Assembly (NCBI GenBank): GCA_938005265.1
Contig: CALLOA010000027.1
Coordinates: 16,642 to 80,641, forward strand
Direction of reading: 5' to 3'
DNA length: 64,000 bases
DNA from: an uncultured Granulosicoccaceae bacterium
GTDB taxonomy: Bacteria > Pseudomonadota > Gammaproteobacteria > Granulosicoccales > Granulosicoccaceae
Every line of letters starts with the position of its first letter. Position 1 is the stretch's first letter. A model generated the notes under the pieces. It saw only the letters and a list, made by a program, of their open reading frames with translations, was not told the DNA's origin and ran no database searches. Made by a program: the position numbers and the translations under genes. Shown one piece after another: positions 43,784 through 52,837 of this stretch.

Positions 43784-44087
43784 TTGATTGGGTTCTTACA
43801 GTTTACTCTGGGCAGCAAGCACCAATGGCAATCGTTCCCTGGTCGCTTCTGGCAGCCTCGCTGGCCAAGATGTCAAAGTTTACACTTGAATCTTAACCAA
43901 AGATGAATAGTGCGATTATTCAGTAGTTTAGTGTAAGAATAAAGATGTTTTTTTGACACGTAATCCTTGACAGCTTGTCAGGATGATCTACGCGCTACTT
44001 AATTTTTAAGCCTGAATTCAGTTTCAGCAGTAAGCTATTGTCTGTTGGCCGTTTTGCGTTTCGTTTTTGTCAGATGGCTCACGTTAC
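43784..44087. other. 304-bp intergenic region
   Basis: No gene seen between the acyl-CoA ligase stop and the GH16 start. It contains an imperfect inverted repeat, CCT-TGACA-GCT-TGTCA-GG, at 43965-43982, which could be an operator for GH16. Confidence 0.35.
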
Positions 44088-45746
44088 TCAGGCATTTGTC
44101 ACACGCTCTCGCAGTTCGAATTTCTGAATTTTTCCTGTGCTGGTTTTCGGCAGGGGACCGAATATAACGTGGCGCGGCACTTTGAATCCGGCCAGGCGGG
44201 TTTTGCAGTACTCAATGACCTCATCAACGGTTGCCTCGGTATCCGGTTTCAGTGTGATGAATGCACAAGGTGTTTCACCCCATTTCTCGTCTGGTTGTGC
44301 CACTACTGCAGCTTCTAGGGTTTTCGGGAAACGGTACAGGGTTTCTTCGATTTCCAGAGTGGAAATATTTTCACCTCCTGAAATGATAATGTCTTTTGCC
44401 CTGTCCTTGATCTCAACATAGCCATCTGCGTGTTGCACGCCGAGGTCGCCAGTGTGGAACCAGCCGCCGGCAAATGCCTGCTCGGTGGCTTTAGGGTTTT
44501 TCAGATAGCCCTTCATGACGGTATTGCCGCGAATCATCAATTCACCTATCTGTGTGGCGTCGTTCGGTGTTGCTGTCATGGTGGCGGCATCGTAAACCTG
44601 TGCATCCTGCAGTGTGAGGTAATGTACGCCCTGGCGAGCGATCCGTGCCGATCGATCGTTCAGGCTCAAACTTTCCCAATCTTGCTGCGGCAGGCATACA
44701 GTTGCAGGGCCGTAGGTTTCCGTGAGTCCATAGAGATGAGTTACGTTAAACCCGATGGCTTCCATTGCTTCAATCACAGCAGAAGGAGGTGCAGCACCGC
44801 CTGTAGCTATCTCGATGCGATTGCCTGCCTGCTTCTGCACATCAGCCGGAGCATTGGCCAGCATGTTCAAGACGATGGGAGCGCCGCACATATGGGTAAC
44901 ATCATTGTCTGCGATACTGTTAAAAATGGCTGCTGCTTCTACCTTGCGAAGGCAGATATGAGTTGCCATGGCAGCAGTTACTCCCCAAGTGAAAGTCCAG
45001 CCATCGCAGTGAAACATGGGTAGTGTCCACAGATAGCGTGAATTCTGGTTAAGACCCATGGTGATCAGGTTGCCCAAGGCATTCAGGTAAGCGCCACGGT
45101 GATGGTAAACACAGCCCTTTGGATTACCGGTTGTTCCGGACGTGTAGAGCAGGGATAGCGATTGCCATTCATCTGCTATATCGAACAGTTCACTGGCATC
45201 AACGGCTGCGGATGATGTAATAAAATCTTCGTATCGGGTTTTTCCCAGCAACTCGCCGCCACTTTCTCCATTGGCCGGTTTAAATTCACTATCAACGATA
45301 TCGATGACCGGAATATCGCGGCCCAGGATCTGCAGTGCCTGCTTGATGACGGGTGAAAATTCAGAATCAGTGATCAGTGCCTTTGCCTCACCGTGGTCGA
45401 GAATAAAGGCAATAGTCGCAGCATCAAGACGGATGTTGAGCGAATTCAGTACCGCGCCAATCATTGGCACGGCATTGTGTAACTCCAGCATTTCCGGCGT
45501 GTTGGAGCACATCGCTGCGACACAATCACCCCGGCCTATGCCCTGCGCTTTCAAAGCTGTTGCCAGACCGCAGGTGCGTGACCAGAATTCTCGGTAGTTG
45601 TAACGGCGTTCGCCGTGCACAATCGCTGTATGCTCGGGCCTCAGCGCTGCTGCTCTCTGCAGAAAAGACACTGGAGTCAGTGCGGCATAGTTAGCCGCAA
45701 CCTGTGGAAGATCCTGTTCGAAGATGGAATGACTAGCCATTGACAT
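44088..45746 (-). CDS. AMP-binding acyl-CoA synthetase (possibly 3-methylmercaptopropionate-CoA ligase-like)
   Basis: 552-residue ANL-superfamily ligase that adenylates a carboxylic acid and forms its CoA thioester. P-loop 'SLLYTSGTTGNPKGCVYHHRG', 'HLYGLTETYGPATVC', 'GWFHTGDLGVQHADGYVEIKDRAKDIIISGGENIS' and the catalytic Lys in 'KTSTGKIQKFEL' are all present. The text is close to the plant AAE/bacterial DmdB type rather than to long-chain FadD. It overlaps acuI by 8-14 nt (two possible ATGs), so the pair is co-translated; with acuI this suggests short-chain or DMSP-derived acids. Substrate inferred. Confidence 0.82.
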   Translation of the reverse strand: MSMASHSIFEQDLPQVAANYAALTPVSFLQRAAALRPEHTAIVHGERRYNYREFWSRTCGLATALKAQGIGRGDCVAAMCSNTPEMLELHNAVPMIGAVLNSLNIRLDAATIAFILDHGEAKALITDSEFSPVIKQALQILGRDIPVIDIVDSEFKPANGESGGELLGKTRYEDFITSSAAVDASELFDIADEWQSLSLLYTSGTTGNPKGCVYHHRGAYLNALGNLITMGLNQNSRYLWTLPMFHCDGWTFTWGVTAAMATHICLRKVEAAAIFNSIADNDVTHMCGAPIVLNMLANAPADVQKQAGNRIEIATGGAAPPSAVIEAMEAIGFNVTHLYGLTETYGPATVCLPQQDWESLSLNDRSARIARQGVHYLTLQDAQVYDAATMTATPNDATQIGELMIRGNTVMKGYLKNPKATEQAFAGGWFHTGDLGVQHADGYVEIKDRAKDIIISGGENISTLEIEETLYRFPKTLEAAVVAQPDEKWGETPCAFITLKPDTEATVDEVIEYCKTRLAGFKVPRHVIFGPLPKTSTGKIQKFELRERVTNA

Positions 45747-46719
45747 CTACCACCATACGCCCGCGTACCTTACCCTTGATGATGTCCGTGCCTTTCGACG
45801 CAATACCGGTGAGCGGCGTCGTTTCGGTCATTGTTTCAAGTAGCTCCAGAGGCAGGTCTGTAGTCAGACGTTGCCAGGCTTGCAGGCGCTTGTGTTTCGG
45901 GCACATCACCGAATCGATGCCTAGCAGATTGACTCCACGCAAAAGGAAAGGAATGACGGTGGTTTCAAGTTTGTTGCCGCCGGCAAGGCCGATAGCTGCA
46001 ACAGAGCCACCATACTTTGTCTGGGTTAGCAGGTTGGCCAGCGAACTGCCACCGACTGAATCGATGGCACCAGCCCAGCGTTCCTTGTTCAGTGGTTTGC
46101 CGTTTGACTCAGCCAATTCCTCACGTGGAATGATCTCGCTGACGCCAATAGACGTCAGGTACTGATCATCCACACGACCGGTTGAAGCATGCACTTCAAA
46201 TCCGAGCTTTGACAGAATCGAACAGGCGACCGAGCCGACACCACCGCTGGCTCCGGTGACGAGTATTGGACCGCTGGAAGGAGTAAGCCCATGATCTTCC
46301 AGTGCCATGATTCCCAACATGGCAGTTAAGCCGGCAGTTCCGACCGCCATGGCCTGGTATTCAGTCAGTGGCGAAGGTAAGGGAACAAGCCAGTCGCCAT
46401 TCACACGAGCGCGCTGTGAATAGCCTCCCCAGTGCACCTCACCGACACGCCAGCCGGTCAGTATCACTTTATCGCCCGTTTTGTATTCAGCATGATCGCT
46501 GTTGGCGACGGTGCCACTAAAATCTATGCCGGGTACGTGGGGATAATTTCGTACCAGTCCGCCAAGCCCGCCCAGTACCAGACCGTCCTTGTAGTTAAGG
46601 GTCGAGTAGGCGACATCAATCGTGACGTTGCCTTCCGGGAGATCTTTGTCATCCAGTTCTTTAATGCTGGCGCTGACTGATTTGTCGTCTGACTTATCTA
46701 TGACAAGGGCTTTGAACAT
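45733..46719 (-). CDS. acuI: acrylyl-CoA reductase (NADPH), AcuI/YhdH family
   Basis: Zinc-free medium-chain reductase, 328 residues. 'STLNYKDGLVLGGLGGLVRNYPHVPGIDFSGTV' and 'GEVHWGGYSQRARVNGDWLVPLP' are AcuI/YhdH signatures, and the NADPH site is 'LVTGASGGVGSVACSIL'. AcuI reduces acryloyl-CoA to propionyl-CoA and protects cells from acrylate released from DMSP or in propionate routes. GGGAA precedes the ATG. It overlaps the downstream acyl-CoA ligase. No DMSP lyase or demethylase gene is in the window. Confidence 0.88.
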   Translation of the reverse strand: MFKALVIDKSDDKSVSASIKELDDKDLPEGNVTIDVAYSTLNYKDGLVLGGLGGLVRNYPHVPGIDFSGTVANSDHAEYKTGDKVILTGWRVGEVHWGGYSQRARVNGDWLVPLPSPLTEYQAMAVGTAGLTAMLGIMALEDHGLTPSSGPILVTGASGGVGSVACSILSKLGFEVHASTGRVDDQYLTSIGVSEIIPREELAESNGKPLNKERWAGAIDSVGGSSLANLLTQTKYGGSVAAIGLAGGNKLETTVIPFLLRGVNLLGIDSVMCPKHKRLQAWQRLTTDLPLELLETMTETTPLTGIASKGTDIIKGKVRGRMVVDVNG

Positions 46720-46836
46720 AATGGATTTCCCGGTTTATGAAACTTGTGTATATGTTTAGTAAAAAAGCAATGCCGAAAACGTTGGCAAACTTAGCTTTTC
46801 AGATTTTGTCAAGCAGTGTTACTGCCCGTTGTTGCT

Positions 46837-47592
46837 TCAGCGCCCGCCAGAGACATTGAGAAAAGAGCCGGTCACATAAGAGGCTTCATCGGATGCCAGC
46901 CATAGAGCTGCAAGGGCAACTTCCATGGCAGTACCTCCGCGCTGCATGGGCACCAGATTCGCCAGACGATCCACGCGGCCCGGTTCACCGCCACTGGCGT
47001 GGATATCCGTATAGATAAGGCCCGGTCGAATGGCGTTTACACGGATGCCGTTGTCAGCTACTTCTTTTGCAAGTCCGGTGGTCATGCTGTCCATAGCGCC
47101 TTTGGACATGGCATAGTCGACGTACTCGTTGGGCCCGCCCAGTATGGCAGCAATCGAGGATATATTGACGATGCTTCCACCGTTGCCATTGTGTTGTGTC
47201 GACATTCGCTTGACAGCCGCTTTGGCGCAATAGATAGCACCCATCAGATTGATATCCATTATTCGCCTGATCCGCTGTTCTTCCAGATCTTCGAATTTTG
47301 AGGGCTCGGCAACGATGCCTGCGTTGTTCATCAGGACATCAAGCCGGCCAAACTTATTATCGATTTCGGTATAAAGTTTATCGACCTGTTCAGCGCTACC
47401 GACATCGGCCTGTACCGCAATCGCGTTCAAGCCTGCAGCAGCAGCTTTATCAACCAGTGCATTGGCTTCGGGCTCAGCTCGGGTGTAGTTGATGCACAGA
47501 TCGTATCCACGAATGATGGCAGCTTCTACAATTGCTGCACCAATGCCGCGGCTTCCACCAGTGACCAGCATGACTTTGTTGGACGTTGCCAT
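46837..47592 (-). CDS. SDR family oxidoreductase (YgfF-like)
   Basis: 251 residues. Cofactor motif 'LVTGGSRGIGAAI', 'NNAGIV', catalytic Ser in 'IVNISSIAAILGG', and Tyr-x3-Lys in 'YVDYAMSKGAMDSM'. 'CINYTRAEPEANALV' after the first fold, with Arg, points to NADPH. The ending 'ASYVTGSFLNVSGGR' is the classical SDR end. It lies 117 bp upstream of acuI on the same strand, so co-transcription is possible but not demonstrated. Confidence 0.88.
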   Translation of the reverse strand: MATSNKVMLVTGGSRGIGAAIVEAAIIRGYDLCINYTRAEPEANALVDKAAAAGLNAIAVQADVGSAEQVDKLYTEIDNKFGRLDVLMNNAGIVAEPSKFEDLEEQRIRRIMDINLMGAIYCAKAAVKRMSTQHNGNGGSIVNISSIAAILGGPNEYVDYAMSKGAMDSMTTGLAKEVADNGIRVNAIRPGLIYTDIHASGGEPGRVDRLANLVPMQRGGTAMEVALAALWLASDEASYVTGSFLNVSGGR

Positions 47593-47643
47593 AAAATGTG
47601 AACCCGTTTTGAATTGATGGTGAGCAGCCTGCGCACCCTGATG

Positions 47644-48009
47644 TTAGCTCAGCATGGTTAAAAAGGGCCGTACTGAAAACCAGGCAACTATGCCACAAAA
47701 GACCAGCAAGCCTGTTGTAATCAGAGGCCTTTGCAGCAGGCTTTGCCAGAATGTGGGTTGCCTGCCTTCGGCCAACTGGCTGTTCCAATCTGCACGTGCC
47801 TGCTGCTGTCGTTTCGCCTGAAATTCGTCAAGTAGCTGGCGAGCAAGAGGGTAGTCATCTTCATCCTTAAGCCACAATGCCGGCATGGATATTCCCCAGT
47901 TGCCGGCATCGGTTTCATAGAAATCCACTCGGTTTTCCTCAAGCAGCTCCAGAATGCCGCTGATTTCATCTTCCGGGACGCCACGCAGCTTTATTAAAAT
48001 TCTCGACAT
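47644..48009 (-). CDS. small membrane protein with putative ACT/DUF2007-like N-terminus
   Basis: 121 residues. The N-terminal 'RILIKLRGVPEDEISGILELLEENRVDFYETDAGNWGISMPALWL' looks like a small alpha/beta signal-transduction fold (I recall DUF6164-type proteins with this text). The C-terminus has one transmembrane helix, 'LITTGLLVFCGIVAWFSVRPFL'. The basic, Gln-rich middle is likely cytosolic. 51 nt upstream of the SDR on the same strand. Function unknown. Confidence 0.65.
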   Translation of the reverse strand: MSRILIKLRGVPEDEISGILELLEENRVDFYETDAGNWGISMPALWLKDEDDYPLARQLLDEFQAKRQQQARADWNSQLAEGRQPTFWQSLLQRPLITTGLLVFCGIVAWFSVRPFLTMLS

Positions 48010-48141
48010 GGGTTAATTATCATCCATTGAATTGCAGGGACACAACACGAAATTCTGGGTATTTCATGGGGTTTTTGATAAATCCCGGGTTGCACTGGCC
48101 AGTTTGTGGTGTGTCCCGGTAGAAATCCGGACTAACGGCTT

Positions 48142-48981
48142 CTACAGCAACTGTGGCAATAAATCCTGTATTTGTTGCAGCAACTCCCGGGCTTGCCTGT
48201 TGTTGTTGTGCTTTTCCGCCCCCTTCTGGAATATTCTGAATTTGGCTTCCATTTGTTCGAGGGTTTGCTGCTGCTGCGTATTCGTCAGGCTGCCGCTGCG
48301 GATAATTTTTTCCATGGCTTTGATTCTGAAGCGATCCATCGCCGGGTATTTATGCGATAGCTGGTCGCTATGGCCGCCATATTTTTTCAGTAAAGGTTTG
48401 TCGACAAACAGCACCGGCATTAGTGAGCAAACGCGAAGCCACATGTCATAGTCTTCACAGGCAGGCAATTCAGTGTCGAACAGGCCAACCAGATCAAAGA
48501 CTTGTTTATGAATCAGGACAGCAGAGGGTGAAATAACGCAAAGAGGCAGGCAGTTGCTGTAGATCTCACCACCTGTCTTTTTGTGTTTTTTCATCGGATT
48601 GACTCTGCGCCCGTTTCGAATCCAGATCTCATCGCAGTGACAGATGAGTGGATTTGCATGAATGGTCGCTTGCGTTTGCAGAGCGCTTTTTTGCTCGCGA
48701 AGTTTTTCAGGCAACCATTCATCGTCGGAATCCAGAAACGCAATCCACTCACCTGTGGCCGCTTTAATGCCGGCATTGCGCGCGGCTGAAACCCCTTGAT
48801 TGGATTGCTGCAGACAAATTACCCCGGGATTCTGCTGTGCTATCGCAGCACTTGAATCGGTTGAACCATCATCAACCACAATTAATTCGTGAGCAGGAAA
48901 TTCCTGTGCAATGACAGATTTGATGGCACGGTCTATGGTGCTCTGCCGATTAAATACTGGAATAATGACTGATACTTGCAC
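48142..48981 (-). CDS. family 2 glycosyltransferase
   Basis: 279 residues, GT-A fold. 'VSVIIPVFNRQSTIDRAIKSVIAQEFPAHELIVVDDGSTDSS' is the classic start, and 'ARNAGIKAATGEWIAFLDSDDEWLPEKL' carries the DxD-like metal/nucleotide-sugar motif. 'ELPACEDYDMWLRV' is the acceptor-side ED motif. No membrane segment, so it is cytosolic. It stands alone rather than in a polysaccharide cluster. Substrate unknown. Confidence 0.9.
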   Translation of the reverse strand: MQVSVIIPVFNRQSTIDRAIKSVIAQEFPAHELIVVDDGSTDSSAAIAQQNPGVICLQQSNQGVSAARNAGIKAATGEWIAFLDSDDEWLPEKLREQKSALQTQATIHANPLICHCDEIWIRNGRRVNPMKKHKKTGGEIYSNCLPLCVISPSAVLIHKQVFDLVGLFDTELPACEDYDMWLRVCSLMPVLFVDKPLLKKYGGHSDQLSHKYPAMDRFRIKAMEKIIRSGSLTNTQQQQTLEQMEAKFRIFQKGAEKHNNNRQARELLQQIQDLLPQLL

Positions 48982-49028
48982 TGGCCGGGACTGACTATCG
49001 CTAATTTACTATGTGGGTATCACGATAC

Positions 49029-50039
49029 CTAACGCGGTACTTCTTCGGCAATCACAGCGAGGCAATCACCAGGGGTGATGAGTCCGGGAAAGTGGCGTGC
49101 CATCAGTATTCCGTCGCGGCCTGCGATAAATTCCCTGGGTGCCCGCCCGGTGTTCTCGAAGTCATGAACCCGGGCAATAACCGAGCCTTTGTAAACAGGT
49201 CCACCGAGAAAGCTGCACATCTCCAACATGCCATGGCAGTCGGCCACAACGAAACAGTTTTCTTCAGGCATTTCGAGCATGCGTGTGGATGCCAGTACCA
49301 GTTCCTGTTGCAAGATTCCAGTGTGCACCAGAAAGTTACGGCAACCGGTTTCCGCTATTTGCAGTGATTCGCGAGTTACAGTGCCTCCGCCGCGCAATTC
49401 TGTAGTAACGAAAACCTTGCCTGCAGTTTCAACCATGGTGTCGAGCATGCCGCGATCATCAAGTTCCCGCATGCGCAGACTGTTAGGCGCACCAAAAGCG
49501 ATCATGGCGTTTTCGGCTTTTTCCTGTAGTTGCCGGTCAGCAAGAAAGTGAACTGCAGCCAGTGGTATAAAATCGAGTGTCTTGCCACCAGAGTGTAAAT
49601 CGAGTACATAATCTGACTCCGGGATTATGCTGGTGCTTATGTAGTCGGCAATTTTATCGGTAATGCTGCCATTACTATCCCCTGGGAAACAGCGGTTCAT
49701 GTTCTTGTTGTCTATAGGGGAAAGGCGACTGGCGCTAGCGACAGCTGGTGCGTTCAGGCAGGGTAGCAGGATAAGCCTGCCGTTTATGTCTTCCAGATTC
49801 AGTTCATTTGCGAGTTTAAGCAGTGCCAGAGGGCCTTCATATTCATCACCATGATTCCCGGCGATCAGTGTAACAGTCGGGCCGCTGCCGTTTTTGATTA
49901 CAGTAATCGGAATACGTACAGAGCCCCAGGCTGACTCATTACTTGAATGCGGCAGACTCAGATGGCCATGTTGTTTGCCCTCTACTTCCAGCTTGATGCT
50001 GGAAGAAATTTGCGAAGCGATTTCATCGTTTGGATTCAT
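49029..50039 (-). CDS. succinylglutamate desuccinylase/aspartoacylase family, DoeB-like deacetylase
   Basis: Zinc amidohydrolase of the AstE/AspA family, 336 residues. 'AGNHGDEYEGPLALLKLA' supplies His and Glu zinc ligands, and 'YVLDLHSGGKTLDF' the third His. 'SPIDNKNMNRCFPGD', 'ELRGGGTV' and 'ARHFPGLITPGDCLAVIAEEV' closely follow the N-acetyl-diaminobutanoate deacetylase DoeB of ectoine degradation, as I remember it. The tracked start at 50201 adds 54 residues without domain character; the ATG at 50039 fits. No doeA, doeC or ectoine transporter gene is adjacent, so the ectoine role is inferred. Confidence 0.78.
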   Translation of the reverse strand: MNPNDEIASQISSSIKLEVEGKQHGHLSLPHSSNESAWGSVRIPITVIKNGSGPTVTLIAGNHGDEYEGPLALLKLANELNLEDINGRLILLPCLNAPAVASASRLSPIDNKNMNRCFPGDSNGSITDKIADYISTSIIPESDYVLDLHSGGKTLDFIPLAAVHFLADRQLQEKAENAMIAFGAPNSLRMRELDDRGMLDTMVETAGKVFVTTELRGGGTVTRESLQIAETGCRNFLVHTGILQQELVLASTRMLEMPEENCFVVADCHGMLEMCSFLGGPVYKGSVIARVHDFENTGRAPREFIAGRDGILMARHFPGLITPGDCLAVIAEEVPR

Positions 50040-50229
50040 TGTTGCAGGCTGTGATAGTTCAAGGCACGTGTAGTTGCCATTCGGGCAAGTTATATGCTGA
50101 TTATTACATGAATTGGCAGTTGTGCCGGTAGCGTTGTTAGCCAGCAACGCGTGGCTGAGGTAACATTTGTATGCGCTATGTCCGAATGCAGTGGCGCGCA
50201 TAGGTAACCATTAGTGGTATGGCGGTAAA

Positions 50230-52011
50230 ATGACAACCCCTCAGATACTCATCAGTATGGTTCTGGTGCTGTCCATGGTCATGTTTGGCTGGGGCAAGTA
50301 CCGTTACGATCTTGTTGCCATGAGTGCACTTCTACTGTGTATTGTTCTTGGTCTGGTGGATAGTAAAGTTGCCTTTAACGGGTTTGGAAATGCCGCCGTC
50401 ATAACCGTAGCTGCAGTACTGATTATTTCGACTGCATTGAAAAATGCCGGTGTTGTTGATGTTCTGGCCAGCAAGATAAGCCACCTCACCGAAACCCCTG
50501 TAATGCATATTGCCGCATTGACCGGCGTTGTTACGGTGGCTTCTGCTTTCATGAATAATGTGGGAGCACTTGCCTTGATGCTGCCAATTGCATTGTCAAC
50601 TGCAAAGGAGCGCAATCGTCCACCTGCCATGCTGCTAATGCCCCTAGCCTTTGGTAGTTTGCTGGGAGGGATGACCACACTAATAGGCACGCCACCCAAT
50701 ATCATTGTTGCCAGTATTCGTGGTAGCTATCTTGGCGAGCCATTCTCCATGTTCTCGTATTCACCGGTTGGTCTGCCTGTTGCCATAGTCGGTTTCATTT
50801 TCATTATTTTCTTCGGCTGGCGTTTGATTCCACAAGCACGCATGGAACAAAACTCGACTGAAAAACTATTTGAGGTAGGTCATTACCTGACAGAAGTTGC
50901 TGTGCAGAAAGATTCCGTTGCGATTGGTAGCACTCTGGCTAACCTGGTTGATGAGGACGACGATGGCAATATTGAAATAATCGGTATAGCCGGCAAGAAC
51001 CGCTTCGTGCAAATCGGCAGGGCAGGCGCAAAAATAAAGGAAGGGGATATTCTGCTGCTGCGAGCTGACCCCGCTGATCTCAAACCTTTTCTGGATGCGC
51101 ACGGGCTGGAGCTGCTGACTTCGGCAACCAATCAGTTTATTGAACCTCAGCAGGAAGATGACGTGCTGGCTGAAGGCGTGGTAAAGCGGGATTCTGTTTT
51201 ACAGAATCGTGGAGTCGACAGATTGCGGCGTTTGACCGGCCGAACAGTCGCACTTGTAGGGCTTGCTCGGCAGGGCCATTCAGTCACCCAGCGTTTGCGT
51301 CAAGTCATATTCAAACCTGGTGATGTCTTGTTATTGAGAGGTGACTTAGGTTCGATTGATGAACATATGAATACCCTCGGATTATGGCCTTTGGCCAAAC
51401 GCGAGCTGGATCTGAATCGTAACAGGCGGGTTATTACTGCATTGGGGATATTTGCAGTAGCGATTGCGCTGGGTATTGCCAAAGTCGTAACCATGCCGGT
51501 GGCTTTTCTTTTGGCAGTAGGTGCCTACCTTTTAAGCGGAATTCTCTCGGTCAGGGAAATTTATGAAGATATAGACTGGCCGATTATTGTGCTGCTCGCG
51601 TGCATGATTCCGGTTGGCAATGCATTAACAGATACAGGTACAACATCACTGGTTGCCGATGTCTTGCGAAACGTTACGCAAGGTTGGCAGGGTTGGCAAA
51701 TTGTTATGCTGGTACTGGTGGTGACGATGTTGCTGTCAGATGTCATCAATAATGCTGCCACAGCATTGGTCATGGCACCGTTGGGAATAGAGATAGCTGA
51801 AAAGCTGAATGTCAATCCTGATCCGTTTCTTATGGCAGTAGCTGTTGGCGCATCTTGCGCTTTCCTGACACCGATAGGGCATCAGTGCAATACATTGGTC
51901 ATGGGGCCTGGTGGTTATAAATTTGGTGACTACTGGCGTGTTGGACTGCCTTTAGAGGTGGTGATTACTATTGTCAGTGTGCCAATGATTTTGTTTTTCT
52001 TTCCACTGTAG
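50230..52011 (+). CDS. SLC13-family anion permease with TrkA-C (RCK) domains
   Basis: 593 residues. The membrane halves (~1-205 and ~400-593) contain the SLC13 text 'AFMNNVGALALMLPIAL', 'MPLAFGSLLGGMTTLIGTPPNIIV' and, in the second half, 'LVVTMLLSDVINNAATALVMAPLGIEIA' and 'TPIGHQCNTLVMGPGGY'. Two TrkA-C regulatory domains lie between them (~205-390; 'GAKIKEGDILLLRADPADL', 'VIFKPGDVLLLRGDLG'). Such proteins carry sulfate, dicarboxylates or related anions. Divergent from the DoeB-like gene and followed by a GST. Substrate unknown. Confidence 0.87.
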   Translation: MTTPQILISMVLVLSMVMFGWGKYRYDLVAMSALLLCIVLGLVDSKVAFNGFGNAAVITVAAVLIISTALKNAGVVDVLASKISHLTETPVMHIAALTGVVTVASAFMNNVGALALMLPIALSTAKERNRPPAMLLMPLAFGSLLGGMTTLIGTPPNIIVASIRGSYLGEPFSMFSYSPVGLPVAIVGFIFIIFFGWRLIPQARMEQNSTEKLFEVGHYLTEVAVQKDSVAIGSTLANLVDEDDDGNIEIIGIAGKNRFVQIGRAGAKIKEGDILLLRADPADLKPFLDAHGLELLTSATNQFIEPQQEDDVLAEGVVKRDSVLQNRGVDRLRRLTGRTVALVGLARQGHSVTQRLRQVIFKPGDVLLLRGDLGSIDEHMNTLGLWPLAKRELDLNRNRRVITALGIFAVAIALGIAKVVTMPVAFLLAVGAYLLSGILSVREIYEDIDWPIIVLLACMIPVGNALTDTGTTSLVADVLRNVTQGWQGWQIVMLVLVVTMLLSDVINNAATALVMAPLGIEIAEKLNVNPDPFLMAVAVGASCAFLTPIGHQCNTLVMGPGGYKFGDYWRVGLPLEVVITIVSVPMILFFFPL

Positions 52012-52057
52012 GTCATGGCAAACTGGTAGTGGTAAGCAAATTGCGGAAGGTAGAATT

Positions 52058-52699
52058 ATGATCAAAGTCTGGGGTCGAGCCTCTTCATCCAATGTGCAAT
52101 CCGTGATGTGGTGTATCAACGAATTGAAGTTGCCACATGATCGAATAGATGCCGGGCTGATGTATGGCGTTACTGATACACCGGACTATCTTGCAATGAA
52201 TCCCAACGGTACTGTGCCAACGATAGTTGATGGCAGTAACCCGCCACTTTGGGAGTCCGGAGCTATCCTACGCTACCTTGCCAACAAATACGGGAAAGCA
52301 CCTTTTTGGCCGGATGATCCGGTTCAACGGGCAGATGTTGATCGTTGGGCTGAATGGGGGAAAGTCAGTGTACAGACGAATTTCAGTGGCCCCATTTTCT
52401 GGAAGCTGGTGAGGACGCAGCCTGAACAACGCGATGAGCAGCAGCTGGCAGCTGCCGTCAAACATTTTGAAAAATTCCTGACGATCGCAGATCAGAGACT
52501 GTCAACACGTAAATTTCTGGTAAACGATGATTTCACTCTTGCCGATATTCAGTTTGGCCATATCCTTTTTCGTTACTATGATGTTGACATCAAGAGATCG
52601 CCGTTACCCGAATTGCGGCGTTATTACGATCAGCTTACAACCATGCCGAATTATAAACAGCATGTGATGATTAACTATGATGAGCTAAGGTCAAGCTGA
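52058..52699 (+). CDS. glutathione S-transferase
   Basis: 213 residues, beta/eta-like bacterial GST. Thioredoxin-fold N-terminus 'IKVWGRASSSNVQSVMWCINELKLP' with the Ser region used for glutathione activation, cis-Pro in 'NPNGTVPTIVDG', and 'LWESGAILRYLANKYG' with the gamma-Glu-binding Glu-Ser. The C-terminal helical domain has 'FLVNDDFTLADIQFG', the N-capping Asp motif. 'AAGG' type ribosome site (gGAAGGt) precedes the ATG. 46 nt after the permease on the same strand. Confidence 0.9.
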   Translation: MIKVWGRASSSNVQSVMWCINELKLPHDRIDAGLMYGVTDTPDYLAMNPNGTVPTIVDGSNPPLWESGAILRYLANKYGKAPFWPDDPVQRADVDRWAEWGKVSVQTNFSGPIFWKLVRTQPEQRDEQQLAAAVKHFEKFLTIADQRLSTRKFLVNDDFTLADIQFGHILFRYYDVDIKRSPLPELRRYYDQLTTMPNYKQHVMINYDELRSS

Positions 52700-52781
52700 G
52701 AAAAAGGCAGGCTGAAAAAGTAGAACAGCCTTTGCTCAATCAAAGATGTTTTCCATGATGAGCCGCAGGCTGTAGCAGTCG

Positions 52782-52801
52782 AGCCCTGATAAGTCAGGGC
52801 T
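52782..52801. terminator. bidirectional terminator between gst and the OmpA lipoprotein
   Basis: AGCCCTGA-TAAG-TCAGGGCT: perfect 8-bp stem, 4-nt loop, then 'actgttttatt'. Convergent gene ends on both sides. Confidence 0.7.
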
Positions 52802-52837
52802 ACTGTTTTATTAAGACTCTAATACAAGAATCTGGAA

